A DNA stretch of 64,000 bases. Origin: Melitaea cinxia. Taxonomy: Eukaryota > Arthropoda > Insecta > Lepidoptera > Nymphalidae. The translations under genes and the position numbers were made by a program. The notes below the pieces were generated by a model, which was given only the letters and a program-made list of their open reading frames with translations, was not told the DNA's origin and ran no database searches. The stretch covers positions 5,463,501 through 5,527,500 of the forward strand of contig NC_059409.1 of the NCBI RefSeq assembly GCF_905220565.1. The letters run 5' to 3'. Below, piece after piece: positions 10,301-26,285 of this stretch (positions within the stretch are counted from its first letter, which is position 1; every line of letters begins with the position of its first letter).

Positions 10301-13300
10301 CCAGGAATCGAACACAATGATAAATATTGTGTGAATATATTTAAATATGTATTTGGGTTTTTATACGATACTTATAGTGCACTCTAGTCTGACTTATAAT
10401 GACGTAACGAGCAAAGCGAGCTCTTGATCAATTATAGAGAAAGTTTGAATTCAATTTCTTAATGCTGCTTCGGATATAAAAGGCATGAATTTTTTTTCAG
10501 ACAAACATGTAACCTGGCAATGTTTTCCTTTAAAGTGGAGTAAAAGACAAAATTTTTATAAATTTTAACAACACTTCGAAATTTAGAAGTGCCAATTTGG
10601 ATCTTTCTGCAATCATGGTATTAACCCACAATTTCTAACTGAAAAGTTATCTAGGCTACATAATGTCTTTGAAACTATAACATTTGGTATTTTAAACTGT
10701 CATAGGTATTTTACGTAAAATACTATCTATTATTTGGTCCGTTATTGTCGATTAGAATTTAAAAGTAGCTCTAAATGTACGTACCGGCGTTACTTTTTAT
10801 ACAAATTGACTTTAAAATTTTCATCGAATATATTTAAAGCTCCTTTGAAAAACGCATAATTCTCTACATTTACGTTTTAGAGTTCAATGCCAAAGATAAT
10901 ACTCTAAGAAAAAAAGGAATCCTCCGTAACTTTGATGTCTAAATTGAGAGTGATCAAAAGATGTGCGAATCATTCTAAACTTTCGAGGTGAACGCTCTCT
11001 CGATACATACCTATGTAAACAAACTTCGTATTACAAACAGAGACATCGTAAGACACACACGACAGTACGAGACATCTTTGAATCAAATAATTTCTTAAAA
11101 ACTTCTACTTTAGAAAGGCTATGGCGTAGGTTGTTCGCTCTTTATAAGGTTTTAAACATCAACGTTGAACTGTATATCTAAGAAGATGAGAAGAACGTGT
11201 TCTGATGCTTTTACTTCAAATTTTGGCCTATTCATTTAGGAAGATTTGACAGAGATCGCTATTTAGCGATAAGGCCACCAAATGTATGTACATATAATGT
11301 AATTTGATGATAGATGACATAGTTTTTTGTTTTTGTCTGACCTATCTATAAATATAATAAAATCGGAGTGTCTGTTTGTAATAATAGAATAACCGCTTTT
11401 TACTAAATGCATATAGTACACGTATATCATACGTATATACATATCATACGTATCATAGCTACATATACCAAAATAACATTTTTATAATTTTTGTCTGTCT
11501 GTCTGTCTGTTTATTCCGACTAATCTCTGAAACAGCTGGACCGATTTTGACGGGACTTTCACTGGCAAATAGCTGATGTAATAAGGAGTAACTAAGGCTA
11601 TTTTTATTTTAGAAATTATTTATATTATAACTCTGCGAACTGAAAAATAACTTTTTTGTTAAATTCCACGCAGACGAAGTCGCGGGCACAGCTAGTTTAT
11701 AATATAACCAATAAAAATAAATACTATTTGCTTATTATAATTTAGAAATTTACACGTTTTTCTTTTTATTTATGTTTATGCAATAAAAATAAACAAATAT
11801 ATAAATGCGTCGATTGTCTTTCAAACAATCAAATATCTCGCGCCGTTTTATAAATGTTTATTTATTCTTGACGTTATGTTTAATGTTTATGAAGGACTGA
11901 GGATTCTTATTGATTGCAGTGTCCATTTAAACTGGTACGCCCAGGATAATAATTATGTTAGCAAGTTTTGTTTTTTATTTCGTTATAGAAGCCTAGTGGG
12001 GACAGATTAGCAATTTAATTATCTTTCAAGATCAAGTGAACATAGTAAAATCGAAGACGCAATAAAAGGTAGGTACAGTTATCTATCTCACTTGTTATTA
12101 AAAGTATTTCGTATTTACTATGTAAACAATGTCAGCAACCCGTCTAACCAGCGTGGTGACTATGGGCAACACACATGATTTCACGTTATTTTTGGCGCGA
12201 ACTTGTGGAGGCCTATGTCAAGCAGTGGACTTCAATAGGCTAAAGTGATGATGATGATGATGATGTAAACCACACTGTCAGAGATATATGCAACTTTGAA
12301 AATATCACTGTTACAATTATGACAAAATAGAAATATTTAGTTTTTACTACGTATGATGCGTAAACATACAAAACGGAAAGACATATTTGACAAAACAATA
12401 AATATGTAGACGAATGGTTAACCTATTCCTTTAAAAATATGTAGTAGTCTCTTTGTTATTTCGCAAGTTACGTTAGCAACGAGTTATGGAAGGCTTGTCT
12501 GCTGGACGGTATGTTTTATGCAAGGCGTACCGTATGACCTACAATAAATTGTGTATGTATTCCGATGATCGATAGTTACCTGTCATTGAATTAAACCGAA
12601 TAAATAATAAACAACAATGTTAATAAACGGTTATGTACAAGAATAAAAATAAAAATGCGAGTGTGAATAAAAGCGTATTACGAAAAAAAATGACTTATGT
12701 AAATCACACTTTGTTGATATATATGTAATTATTATTTATACAGATTATTTTATATAGTAAATTGATGAAAAACTCACTGTCTTCATAAAGTGGAGAATTG
12801 AGCACCTCCTTCCCTTTCTCCAGAGCTTCGTTGTATTCTATCAGATCACCTTCCGACGATGGAGTCTCCTGCATCATATCATCTATTTCCTGTATCACCT
12901 GGAACATTTGACCAAGTATCTTTACATAGTACATTATTACATGCCAACACCGTCTTTCAATTTTACAGTAACTTTACGAACGAAAGAGAGGAGTACAATA
13001 AAAGAGGGACTTTGCGTAGAATAATATTTGTCCTAGCGAGGTGAATACAGAGTCATATTGTACCGAAGACTTTCTGAGAGCTGAGAGCAACGACTAATAG
13101 TCACATAAAGGAAACTCATAAAAGAGCGTACACGAACTAAGCGCTGGAGATTAGTATTCCACCAGAAGTATCTTCCTTCATTTTGACAATAGGTAGTCGG
13201 GAAGGTACATTAATTCTTCTGTATAACTTTGGTAGCTTGGTGTAACTAAGGTCAGCGCCATCTAGTGACGAGTGCGTTACTTAACATTTTCATATATTAA

Positions 13301-16300
13301 ATAAGGTTTGTTACACAACTAATATACCTACTACATAGTTTGTAGTTATACCTCTACCTATATAATATGAACTACTTCTATATCAGTAGCTAAAAAAATA
13401 AAAGAGATTCGAACAATAATATTCCTGCAACTATAAGAAATCTAGTTTACAAAGACAGATATAAAAGCATTTACTCTACATTCTCTATTACGTATTAGTA
13501 GGAGGTACGAACTAGATACGAACTTCACCCATATGTTTACTGGATGAAATCAATTTTATATTCATTTTAGTAAGTATATTAAAAAAGTTTTAAGAGTAAA
13601 TTTAATACCAAACCGACAGTATGAAGGCTTTAGAAATTTATATGATTATTGTTAGGTTGTCTTTTTTTCTGGCATAACGACTGGATTGAGAGATATAAAC
13701 AAGCATATTGATATATATTGATACTAGTTATTTTCACCTACATGTTTAATAAATAAAACTTACATCAAAATGAGTGCTGTTTCACTGCGAATACGATGAC
13801 ATAGGGTTGTTTGCTAAAATCTGGTTTGAATGGTGGTTGGCGAATATTATATAGCCTGGTCAGGAATTTTTCAGCCAACCATCATCATCACGGTTTATTT
13901 TCAACATACTAAAGCAGATATAAAATAATTTTATCCATTAAGCAGATGGATGAAGATTGCGTCTAGTTCGGATCTTAGGCTATATATTTTTTGTAATTAA
14001 ACTATATTTACAATAGAAAATAGCTCTAAATTTTGTGCTGTTACGTACTTCATCAGCAGTCTTCACAGGGCACTCGTGGTCCTGATGAAGACCTCCCAAG
14101 ATTAGAGCATGCATATCCAAATCCGACGCAACCGCTTCGTCTTCTGAGCTGTGAATCTCGTCGTCAGGAGTCATAGCGCCCTAGAAAAAAAATTCTTAGT
14201 AATTTTCCGAAATTTTTTTTTAGCGTAACTGCCTAAAGGAACTAGTGAAACAAGTGGAATATAAAGAGGATAAAAAAATATCAAGCGATCAAGTGCGAGT
14301 CGGGCCTAAAAGGTTGCCTACTTACGAGTCGTCGCCGCTTCGCTCGCTCCACGCCGCGCTGCATCATGATAAACTTTAGCGTTTTGAAAGATAATTACTT
14401 ATTTTGACTAAAAATAAAATGAATGGATAACTTTATTGTAGCTTGAAATATGCAAGTTTTTTTTAATCATAAGCGGCAATCTAGAAGCTTTACTTAATTT
14501 TACACTTGATGCGATGTAATTTTATTGTTGACAAGAATGCGATTTTACTTGGTTGAATTTTAAGATCTCGTATAAATAGTGTGTGATGATGAATTTTTGC
14601 GTGCTGTTCTATAGCCTGCATTACTTTTACGTACATAGCTTTCTAGTGGCAAATTAAGGTTCGGTTCATTAGTTTTTGCAAACAAAAATATTTTTGAAGA
14701 TATTGAGTTCCGCAAAACGTTTTAAGTTAGGTATATATCTACTTAAGAAGACTTATAATGTTGAAGTATAAATTATAAATGTATTTTGACAAAAACATTA
14801 CGGCAAAGATTTAATCAAGAAAACTTTTAAATACTATATTATTACAACACATTATACAACATTACAAAGAGTTAATATAAACAAGTAAACTAAATAACCC
14901 TATTTGGAGGTCTGTGAACTCGGCGTTTGTGTAACAATGGACGAAAAGTTTTCTAATGAATAGCTTCCAGCTCTCCAAAATATTTTCTATGGTGTATTAT
15001 GCAAAACGAGAACAAACTTCAATGCTGGGGGCAACCTACTTAGGGAAATTGCGGAAATTATAACCGAGTTGTACTTATGGTGATTTGAATTGTTTTTAAA
15101 CTTGGCTATTATTTACCAATTTCAGACAAGATTTGTATAACATTAATATTAAATAAATAATAGCTTATAGACTTTAAAAGCAACAGTCCCGGAATATTCA
15201 GTAATAATACCTAAATTTTTGGGATACTTCATTTACAGATCTTAGGATAACTCTTTTTAATGGACCATTTTAGTATCTTAATATTCGATTAATATCTTGT
15301 AAATTAACTCAGAATGTAAAAGTATATTATTTCTATTTATAGATTTTAATTTTACCGTATAGTATTGCAATATCAGTAAAGTTTCAATATCAATGTTTTT
15401 CGGGAAAAAATACTTCTTAGCTAGGAACCTACGAAATTGTTTGACGTATTTTGTTTTTATGTTCTGTAGTTATGTGAATTGTAAGTGGAACAATTATACG
15501 TTCGACCTTAGATTTTAATATACTGTATGAAATTGGAGCAGTCGTGAATCATCTACGTCGCGTCGTTTATTTTAAGAAATAATAAGAATATGACTGTTTA
15601 CTTTTATTTTATTTATTTACTTAATAAAAAATTAACCTGAACTTCCTTTAAAAACTGAATCACTGATAATTTTTTCGATTAATTATCTCAAAATTTTTAC
15701 GTCCACTATGTTACTTTAAATATTTATTAGAATAAAATGTAACATATATTTCTTTATTACTATTGTTATTGTCGTTCACATAAAAGATTATAGCCTAAAT
15801 TTTTACGGATACTGTGTTCTCCGAAATATTTTCGTATTCAATGTTTATTTGATGTATTATACCTTTTTATCGCTGAGATTCAATGTTGGAATGTGCATTT
15901 TTCTCGAAAAAGATTTTGTCCAGTCAATCGGCAGAATGTTCCCGAAATTCCCAGTGATTGTCCACCACATTCTGTAACAAAAATTTACCGATTTAGCTTC
16001 ACTGAATTCTAAAATGGGTAACCATAACAAAGATTACAAGATTTCCTGGTTATTTCGAGATATCCATATAAAAATAAACAGAGTATACTTAAGGGCCTGT
16101 CTTGAGATATTTAGTATCAGCGTTCATTACAATTTTAATCAGCGATATATCGTGTAATTTATCGAGTGCTGTAATAAATGTCCGGTTCGCATTTACTGGT
16201 CAGATTTATGTCAACCGTATTTATACGAGTAAGATTCTGATCTTTCTAAGGCCGTAAAACTTTTTGTTTCTAATTGGATTTTTTTTAAGTATGTAACTGA

Positions 16301-19300
16301 TATAATTTATTTATTTATTTGACCTAATCTTTTTATATCTGTTCTCTATATACGTTAAGCTCTAATGTTGCATTTAATCCCCAAATAATAAATATCACCT
16401 AAAACCAAAAATACGATTGTTGTCTTCTATTTTTCTTCTTGATTACGATCGTAAAACAGAAATATTACATTCATCGATCCTATTCTACAATCTTCTTAAT
16501 CAATTTGGGTTTTTTGAGATAACCTATCTGTCTAAGAAGACACGTCTTTATAGATAAATCTAGAACTGACAGGAATAGTTAAACCAATGTAATAAGCTTT
16601 TAAAGTAAATGTTGCTAAGCCGCAAAGAAACGTTACATCTTACATATTTTGTACATAAGGTTGGTGAATAAAATGTGGCTATGGTTTTGCCAGTAAACAT
16701 AACCGCAAGTATGATGTGAAACAATTTTCTGTGTATTTCCCGTGAGTAGGGTTGCCAACTTTTTTTGACAAAAAAAAACGTATAAAATGGTTTGGATAGG
16801 AAAAAATAAAGTATTTGGAAGAAAAAAAAAGTATTTTTCAAATTTTATGTTTTTATTGCTTTAAAAACGTATTTTTGTGTGCCTTTAGCACATGCTAACA
16901 ATTTTTTGTTATATTTAAATGTTTCAAACTTGTTTAACAATCAATATTTAAATTTATATAAATAAAAATTCGTTTCTAATTAAATTATTTGACGCTATAT
17001 TTCTCTCTTCTCGCTACTTTAGATTCATTACTAAAAAAACCCTTTCAGTAAAAGCTTAAGTAGTGGGAACAAAGAGTAAGTAAGAATTTTTTTTATATTT
17101 GGTAAGCTATCAGGTGCATTTTTAAGTATATATTGCCATTTTCAACTGTACTTTTCACTGAAAATTCTTTATCATCATTAGTGATTTTTTTTGGATCTCT
17201 TTAAGTCTTATACATTCGGAATATATATCCTGCATCTTAATATTTAATCTGTCTTGTAATTTAGTTTTTATAATTATCATTTCAAAATGTTCAAATTTAA
17301 CCGCATTTTTTAAGGACACGTTAGGAAGTATTGAAAGCCAGTTATCTTCGCTAAGGTCAAACCATTTTTCCAACCATTGATTCCTTAACTACATATAAAC
17401 AAAGCCAACCTGCAATTTTTCTACAATATCGTTGATAGTGAGTAGTGACATCTGTGACAAATGTCAGATTGTCACCTGTCCTGTCACATTCAAAACACCA
17501 CATCTGACATCTAACATTTCGCTCAGTAATTTTAAATCCTTTCCATCATCCGTTTTACCTTATGTGTACCGTTAAATAGTTAAGTACCCATAATGAGTAT
17601 TTTGTTTCACGCATCACAGTAAAGATTGAAAATAAAGTATTTTCATATACTTTATTTGTATGCAAAAGTATAAAGTATATTTACCAAAAATAAAGTAAAA
17701 TACTTTATTATAAAGTATGGTTGGCAACCCTACCCGTGAGGTATGTGTTGGGAACAGCGCAATTGCGTCAATCTTCCCAATTATTTGCGTACAAGGTCAG
17801 CGAAGGATGATGATTTTATTTATACGTACCACAAAAATATTTCAGCTTATTATATAAACAAAATATTTTGGTATTTCTGAAAATTATATAAGGAACATAT
17901 TCCTGTTACAATGTAAATATTTGTTTGAAATAAGAAATAATTCAATTTAGATGACATTCTTTCTAGCACTGTTTTATCGTGACGAATATAATTTTCGAAC
18001 TTATAGAATGGGTAGATTTAATGAAAATTAAAATATATTTAAGTAGGTATAATAAAAGGCAAAAAGACTACGCAGTATGTATTTCAATGTTTTCGAGTGA
18101 GGTCACAGGAACCCTGTACATGAAACCACACGAGCGCCTGTGACTCAGCCGGAGACACAAATTGGCGTCAATTTGAGATCGCCCGGTACGTCACGGCTCA
18201 ATTGAGGAATGTGTCACTTTACATTACATACAAGTTGTCCGCACTCGCTGTGGTTTTATCAGAGACGTGGACTCCAACGATGACATACAAACGTTACTTT
18301 ATATCAATAAACAATGACAGGAGTAGAACGCAATTGAATCAGTTATTTGTACAGCTGGGAGGTAGTTACTTATAATGACAATATATTACAAGGTCCTATT
18401 ATTTTCAAAGATAAAGACATAATACTTGGTTTTTATAAAACTTTGAGACATTATAATTATTATTATTATTTTGACTTGACTTTGAGATTGGTTCACTTAG
18501 GTACACACGCAGTTCTTTGATTAACACAGGCTTTCAAGATTAAAAGATATTTTAAAACTGTAGCCGTAGATGATTATTAGTTACTGAAAGTAACGCTTAA
18601 AATAAACAAAAATATCTTAGTACTGATACGATGATAATGATAGAAAAAAAAACATGAAATAAAATCAATTAGAATTTGAAAAAATATATTCAATTATGAC
18701 GAAAACATACAAACTTAAAATGATTAATGTAGATAATAGGCATATAATAAAATGTAAAAATGTTGAATTTTTCAGGAAAAAGTTTTCGACGATTCACGTA
18801 ACAAATTAATGTATAAAATATTTTTAATTTTAACATCCTCACCCGTCACAGTATGAAATATAATTATAAATACTGATAAATTACGATAACCTTTTAAGGT
18901 AGCAACTGAGAAAGTTTGCTTATCTAGAATGAGTGCTTGCCATGCCAGGTTTTAGACAAGGTTATTTCTCCTTAACGGAATCAAGTTAATCACTCGAAGT
19001 ATTTGTAGTTTTCTCTTTAAAACTTCTTTACTTTGTGTATTTGTTCGTATAAAGTAATTTTTTTATTTAAACTTCCACATCATCAGTAGTATTTGAAAAA
19101 CACGTATGATATTTTATATATTTTTTTTACTTTTAACATAATTTTTGCAAATAATAACAAAGAATTTAAAAAGTTTTTTGAGTGAGAATGTTTTAGTTTT
19201 AGTTCTTGTGCTATAACGGTCAAGAAAACTGCTAATGAGCGGGTCGAGAGCAACTTGACACGCTTACTTCCTTCAGTGCGTACCTGACTCAGATTCTTTA

Positions 19301-20389
19301 GAAGTTTAGATGAAGTAACTTAGTTTAAAAGACAAAAGACTGGAATTATGCTTGATGAAGCTTGTTTTGATTGAAGCGGTACTTGATGAAGTTTTGCATG
19401 TATTACATCATTAGAATTACCTAAATAACCTAACCGAAATTCTATTACTAAGATTCCATTGTCTGTACTTCTATACTTCGATCACAGACCATCATTATAA
19501 TTAAGAATAAAATAACGTTAATAATGAGAAAAGTATTCATAAAAGAAACAGGTTTTTAGATGATTCTAGGTATATAAGTTTTTAGGTCCTTAATGTGATC
19601 TAATTTAACACATAGTGTTTTAAACCTTTAGAGTGGTGCGAAGCTCTTTGTGTAAGTCTTTTCACTTAGGTGTTCTTTAAAAATATAACATTAAAACATC
19701 AGCCAAAAGAATAATAACACGCATAGCCTGTTTTTCTCAACGACAGTGTAATTTTCTCGGACGCATCTTGAGTTTGATTCCGTGATGTTATTTATTTCGT
19801 AACGATATACCAATTATTTCAATTTTAATATTTTATCATACGTTCTTGTGATTTATTTTATTCTAGAACTTTTATGTTTTTAACTTTAAAACAAATGATT
19901 AATTCTTATCACATATGTTTCATTGCATATATGTTTTGTTATTAAGCGGTATATCTGTTTATATTTTATCTTTGTTAATGGTCTGCCAATGACAATCTCA
20001 ATAACATCAGGTCTGGTGTAGTCATTACGACCTTTGACGTAAGTGCGCCATATGGTATGTGGTTTGCAGATGACTATTCGCCATTGAAATTAAGATTTAA
20101 AAAGGGCGGTCCTTTTTTAACCTTTTGTTATTACAAATGCAGTAAGTCAAACATTTTTGTTATCGTATTTAAAGTATTGTTGATTTATGGCTATTTTCAA
20201 TATATTTCAGAGTATTTGGCATAAAAAACCGTCAGCGTCAGACCACGTCATAGTTTTACTAGGCAGTCACAGGACTGTCGATTTGTAGTTGTACTGGAAA
20301 ATGGCCTGTGGTATGTAATGTATGTTGTGTTTAACAAAAGGCATGGTAATTTTGAGCCTGTGGATGTTAATTTTTAAATTAAAAAATAA

Positions 20390-20461
<72 letters not shown>

Positions 20462-23400
20462 TTCATACCAATATAATAGATTTCATGTATAACGTAATGA
20501 GATATTGTTTTTACTTAACTGCATAAGAAAGTTGTTAATACGTACCTATTTAAGCGATGCTATCTAAACTTCGCGTGATTTTTTTACATTATTTCATATT
20601 CGCAATAACTATCATGTCTAAATTTAAATTATTTTTAAAAGCGTCTTAATTTTATATGTATTAAAGCAAATTGCGAATAAAGAGACTTGTAAAAAGCTTA
20701 TCCTCGATTTGGATCTCATGCTAATGTTTTAAATTAGCTTGTTGTCTTCGTTGGGTCACTTCGGTCAATATAACAGTCCGATAAATCATGCACAAAGATA
20801 ATATATAAACGACGAAATTTATGTTAATTACTTCTGATATATCAAAAAGTTATTGATCAAATTAACTACAAGTCAACTAACAGACAAGAAAAAACTAGCA
20901 AGAAGTAACTTTAAGTTAGTCTTCATCAGTAAATAAAGATAACGCAACTTTAACAATTACTTATGACACTAATTAATGTTAAAGATTTGAGAAGTGCGGA
21001 CAAGTTATATTTGTTCATCGATATTTAATTGGATTATGTAATTTCTAATCCATATAAGTTTGTAAGTGTAACATTTCCATAAAAGATTGATGAGCAAAAC
21101 GTTTTGAAACCGGAAATTAAATTTAGAGTTCTTGGTTTTGCCCTGTCAAAGACACAGTAGCATTTGGCATTCATACGGTTTCACCTGATTTAACATCTTG
21201 TTAACGTGGTCAAGTGCACGATACGTCTTAGTAGGCTTATATCTACTTAGTGCTGTAAATTACAATATAATAATTATATCTACTTAGTAGTTGTAATTTA
21301 ACTGTAGATATTTGGATAAAGACATGAAAGTTGCATCTCCTAATGTACGTTGTCTACCAAAAAAGTAACGACTGTCCCAGAACACGCAGTGAAACGTACG
21401 TAAGCCGATATGGCATTGGTAATTTTTACCGTTAGTTATTGCGTATGTTTTAAAGCCATCGCTAACAATCTACGTTTGGCTTATTGTTGTGTGAGAACTT
21501 GAGAAGATTCAGAAGGTAGTTGAAATAAAATGGCTGTGAAAAAAATATTTTCTCAGGCTGTGAATTTGGAAACAATGTCTCAGATAATTAACAGAAAAGT
21601 TAAAACTTTTACTTGGCAACTGTGCTTTGTTGGAGAAATTGATCTTTCTGACAATGTTTTACAAAGTATGCTTCTATCGGCAAAATGTACAACGTTGTGC
21701 ACATTTCGTATTTGAAGTTATCACAGGAAGTCTTAAAATTAAGTATGGCCAAGTATGGAGAAGCTTAAGAAAAAAAAAACGTACTAAATTACTTTAAAGT
21801 TTATTTAGTGTAACAAGCAACGACATTGAGACAATATAAAAGAAATAATGGTTAAAACGTTCCCATTATAGTAGCAACCCACACGCTAGTTAAAATAATG
21901 ATTTCAAAAAAAAAAAATTTTAGTGTAATGACCAAATTGTTTTCTTACGTTTTATTCTCAGGCACTCGTTTTGTTAACACGATTTGCTACGCTATTAATT
22001 TCACCCACGTAAGTATGTAAAAGTTTTAAATGTTTAGGATATTTTGTTAACACAATTTGTTTATAAATATAGTTTTATCTGTGTTGTAAGTTTGATTTCA
22101 ACATATGCATTTTTATGGTTTGGCAAATTGTTGAGAAATGTACCGGTTCTTTTACGCTGTGGCGAGATTGTTTTACGAGTATTTTAGATAATATTCAATG
22201 TACGCTTGATTGAATTCAATGCAATATGTACATAGTAATTGGTCACTACAAATTAATTTAAACTGAATTAAAACTAAAATATTAAGTATTGCGTTATGTT
22301 ACTGATTCGAATGTATGGAGGCATAAAAACCGACCCAGTATTAGTAGGAAATTCTAAAGTACTTTTGTTTGTTTATTTTTTATTATTATTTTGGTAACCT
22401 GTGTTAATCTGGGAGGAACAAAATTTTAGAGTTGTGGGTAAGTGTAACCACCAGTCAATAGTTTGCTTTTACTGCCTATCATTAATATGTAGTAGGTATG
22501 TACAATACGCAATGGTTCAATTGGAATGATAAAAAATGAACATTTTAAAACGATTTATAAAGATATGCTTTTTATTACTAAGTTAGGACAAAGGAGTCCT
22601 TCGTTAAGTTTTTCGATATTTAGTTTAAGTTATACAATTTATGAAAATAGTTTAATCAAATATTTTTTGTTTCAAGTTGGGTAAAGTAAATTAGAAATGT
22701 ATGTAATGCAAAAATTTAGCTTATGTTGTTGTGTGAATGTGTAACTGTAAAAATATTTTTTGTACAAAATTAGTGCACCTTATCTATAAAAGGACTTGTA
22801 AACTGTGTAATTGCCGACTTGCTAATTACCTTTTTTTAGTTATCTCAAATATGCAAAGGACCTTTACCTAGAAACAGTAATATTTAGGAAATTATATACT
22901 AACAGATGTACCTATCTATTGTAAACTAGTGTACTAATGTTATAATTACGAGTATATTACGAAACTTTTATTTATTGATTCAGAGAAAAAGAAAAACAAT
23001 TTTCATGTAATCTATTTAATATAATCGAACGAAACATGTTCTTAAAATGCTGGAGACGAGAATTCTCAAGAAGCATCAATTATTTTTTTACTCTCTACTT
23101 CTCGGAACTTAAAACAAGACTGGATTTTGGATGCAACATTCCACTGCAGCCTTAAATGGTACGGTTAATAAAAGCACGTAAGCTCAGACACGTAATGTGG
23201 TTTTATATAAGTTTATCTATTATATAACGTCAGTCATTAACCTCTTTGATAAATGATATTTTTACAATATATAAATAATATTAATAATAATTAAAATAAA
23301 TGTAATAAATATTATTAATAATGATAGTTTAAATGAGGTATTTGCAGTCGTCCAATTATTGGTCTGATTTTACATACCTTTTTGTGGATAAATTTAGCGC

Positions 23401-26198
23401 ATTGCATAAATTTTCTATTTTTATTAGGCGAATGAAATGCATATTTGGTATTTTATTGAAGGCATCAGTCACTAGTGGCGGGAAAAATGTGTTGTATGCA
23501 CTTGTCTTACGGCGAGATTTGTTGTTGTACAGAGAAGCCTATATAAATAACCATATAATAAACCAATATAAAGTTGGAAATTAAATTCTGATTGCATTTC
23601 TGTTGTTTTCTTATTATTCCTAAGTGAAATTCTAGGGCTTATTAATTTTAACTAAGAAAACCTTATATATAATGATTTATTTATATTTATAATTAATCCA
23701 GGACCAGCAAGATAATGCAGTAACATTTTATACACATCATTTACGATATGAACGCATACAGACATGAAACCTTTGAGTGTGTAATGCGTATGATACACAA
23801 GAAACGGGGTTAAGTTCGTGGTATTTGTGTTATCAAAGTATACAAAGGCTCAGTAGGTCGACCGAGACGAGATCCAGAGAGTGCGCTAATAAATCAACAA
23901 TGAAATGCCATCATGACATTTACGAACTCGGGTCACTTTTACGAAAGTTCATACATTATGAAAGGAAATATATTTACAGCATGCCAGTGTTAATAACGTT
24001 ATGAATCTTGTGAAAATATGACTTCAATGCATTTCTTGTTGTCGTATTACTGAACCGTAATAACAGTAAGCGCAGTTAAATTTTGTTATACTTTTTCATC
24101 TACCGTAATGCTGTTATCTGCAAATGTCCGTTGGTCACAGGTCATTTTCTGCGTAATTGTACGAACTGTTTGTATTTTTAAATGTTCTTTACTGACAGAA
24201 ACATGATACATTTTTTAAAATAAAGTAATTGTATAATATAGGCTTAAAGGCTTTGCGACGTAGCCAGATTTTTAAGTCGCGGCATAGTCTCGTTTAAGAA
24301 AAATAAATTAAAATAAATAATGGAATCCAAAAATATGATTAATAAGGGCATTAAGCATGATAGGCATCGAATTAAAATTTATCTTATATATTTTCAACAA
24401 ATTGTATATAATATAAATATTTGTTAACCTTTATCGTTTTAATGTAGATAACTCCGAGCAAATGCAGCGACACTATACAATAATGATGTATGTGTTATTA
24501 ATAATTTAAAAGAACATAATATGATGTTTAAGTCACAAAAATAAATTTAATTTACCAGCGAAATGATAACTAGTGTAGTAATGTGCTTTATGATTATACT
24601 CGAGTTGAATTTTGGTGCCTGTTCCACTGTTAGATATTTATTACCTGTGATTAAGGTAATTGGAAACGTGTTATCAACAATATGGATTTAGTAATTACTG
24701 AAAAACTCATATTACACATCATAGTGAGTATTTATTGGTAAAACCTGAAACATAGGTATATTTTTGTTTTGTACACGCTATTGCTTGGATGTGCTATCGA
24801 TCCACAGTCCGTTGTCATAGAGACGGCTAACCACAAACTGTTTAATATTTCTGTTATATCTACTGATTGTAAAAAAGAAAGCCTTTTTTTAAGTTAATGT
24901 ATTATATTATCAATATACCTAAGTTACGCTAGTTTTATAATACATCTTGTTGTTCTTTACGTTAGACGTACAGGTTAATACAAGCAAGAAGCATTCAATT
25001 AAACTGCACTTATTTTATAACACTTATAAGTTGTATACAAAAAATCAGACAAATAAAAGGACTAGTATAAGCTAAACTGCAAATCAATTTTGTGTCTACG
25101 ATAAACCCTGTTTTTGGTAATTAACACAAGTGCAATCACTTAATCAACAAATGAGTATGGGAATGATATGTAGATGTAGCGATCTGTACTAAAGGTTTTT
25201 TTAGACACAGCTTAAGTTTACAAATGTAATTAAACTATTGCTTTTATATCAACGTGAGTTTTTAAGGTGATTATTTACCCAAAAATTCCACGGGAATTAC
25301 ATCGTGCAAATTGGGCGGTCTACTTTATGCAACAAAATTGATTAAGGTTAATTGAAGTCTTCGATATATTAACTACAAAAGTTATGTTACCTAGTCTCGT
25401 TTCTAGAATTAATTTAGGGACGGAGGAGTAGTTAACTTTAGATTCCTAATCATTCATTATTATAGGACCGATTTATATATTTATTTATTTATTATTTGTT
25501 ATTTTTTCGATGGACCAAAAACACTAGTATACATTTTTTAAGCCCACATCTGTTTTATAATATCTATTTTTATTATTCTTAGCAATATTCAAGTAAATCA
25601 TTTGTTTGTGTTGATTATTAATAGTAAATAACTATTACGTGATATGATCGCATAGTAAACATTCAGTTTCATTACTGTCCCATTTTTGTTATTGATCCGT
25701 AGAGGGTTGTCGCCGTGATCACAGGCCACACATCTCCGCTCGACCTACTAACTACTCGATCAATACAATGAGTCATACATTTTTTTAATTAGTCCAAATT
25801 CCTAAAATACTCAAAACGATACAGGTCCTTATCGTAATTCATTAATAACACTTTCATTACCAACTTTGCTAATTGAAGATGCTAGTTAGCTGCAAAATGC
25901 GTTACGATAGCGTTACGAAAAGTGTGATTGGGCGAAGCGAACGGAAATTAAGGATATAAGTTAGTGAATATAGAAAGAGAGTTTCGTAAGTTAAACACAC
26001 TCGTTTTTTTTTCAATTTAATAAAGTGCATCTAATAAATAAATGTTTATTTTCTTGCTCATCATGCTTTGGTACAAATTTTATATATTTTCTATAAAATA
26101 AAAAAAAGAAAGAACAAGAAAGCTTCACTACTCAGGAGTGACATATATTTTATTGTAATTTAACAAAAAATTAAGTGAAAAAACACACACACACACAT

Positions 26199-26285
<87 letters not shown>

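Larger units (their letters stand above)
10087..12777 (-). other. unc-76 intron 4, containing repeat relics
   Basis: Holds a CTAG-ended repeat at about 11340-11695 and an RTE-derived short element at 12139-12265 (both listed separately), plus a fragment near 10295-10380 (ccaggaatcgaac) that looks like a decayed tRNA-related SINE. The rest is AT-rich and featureless. Confidence 0.55.
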
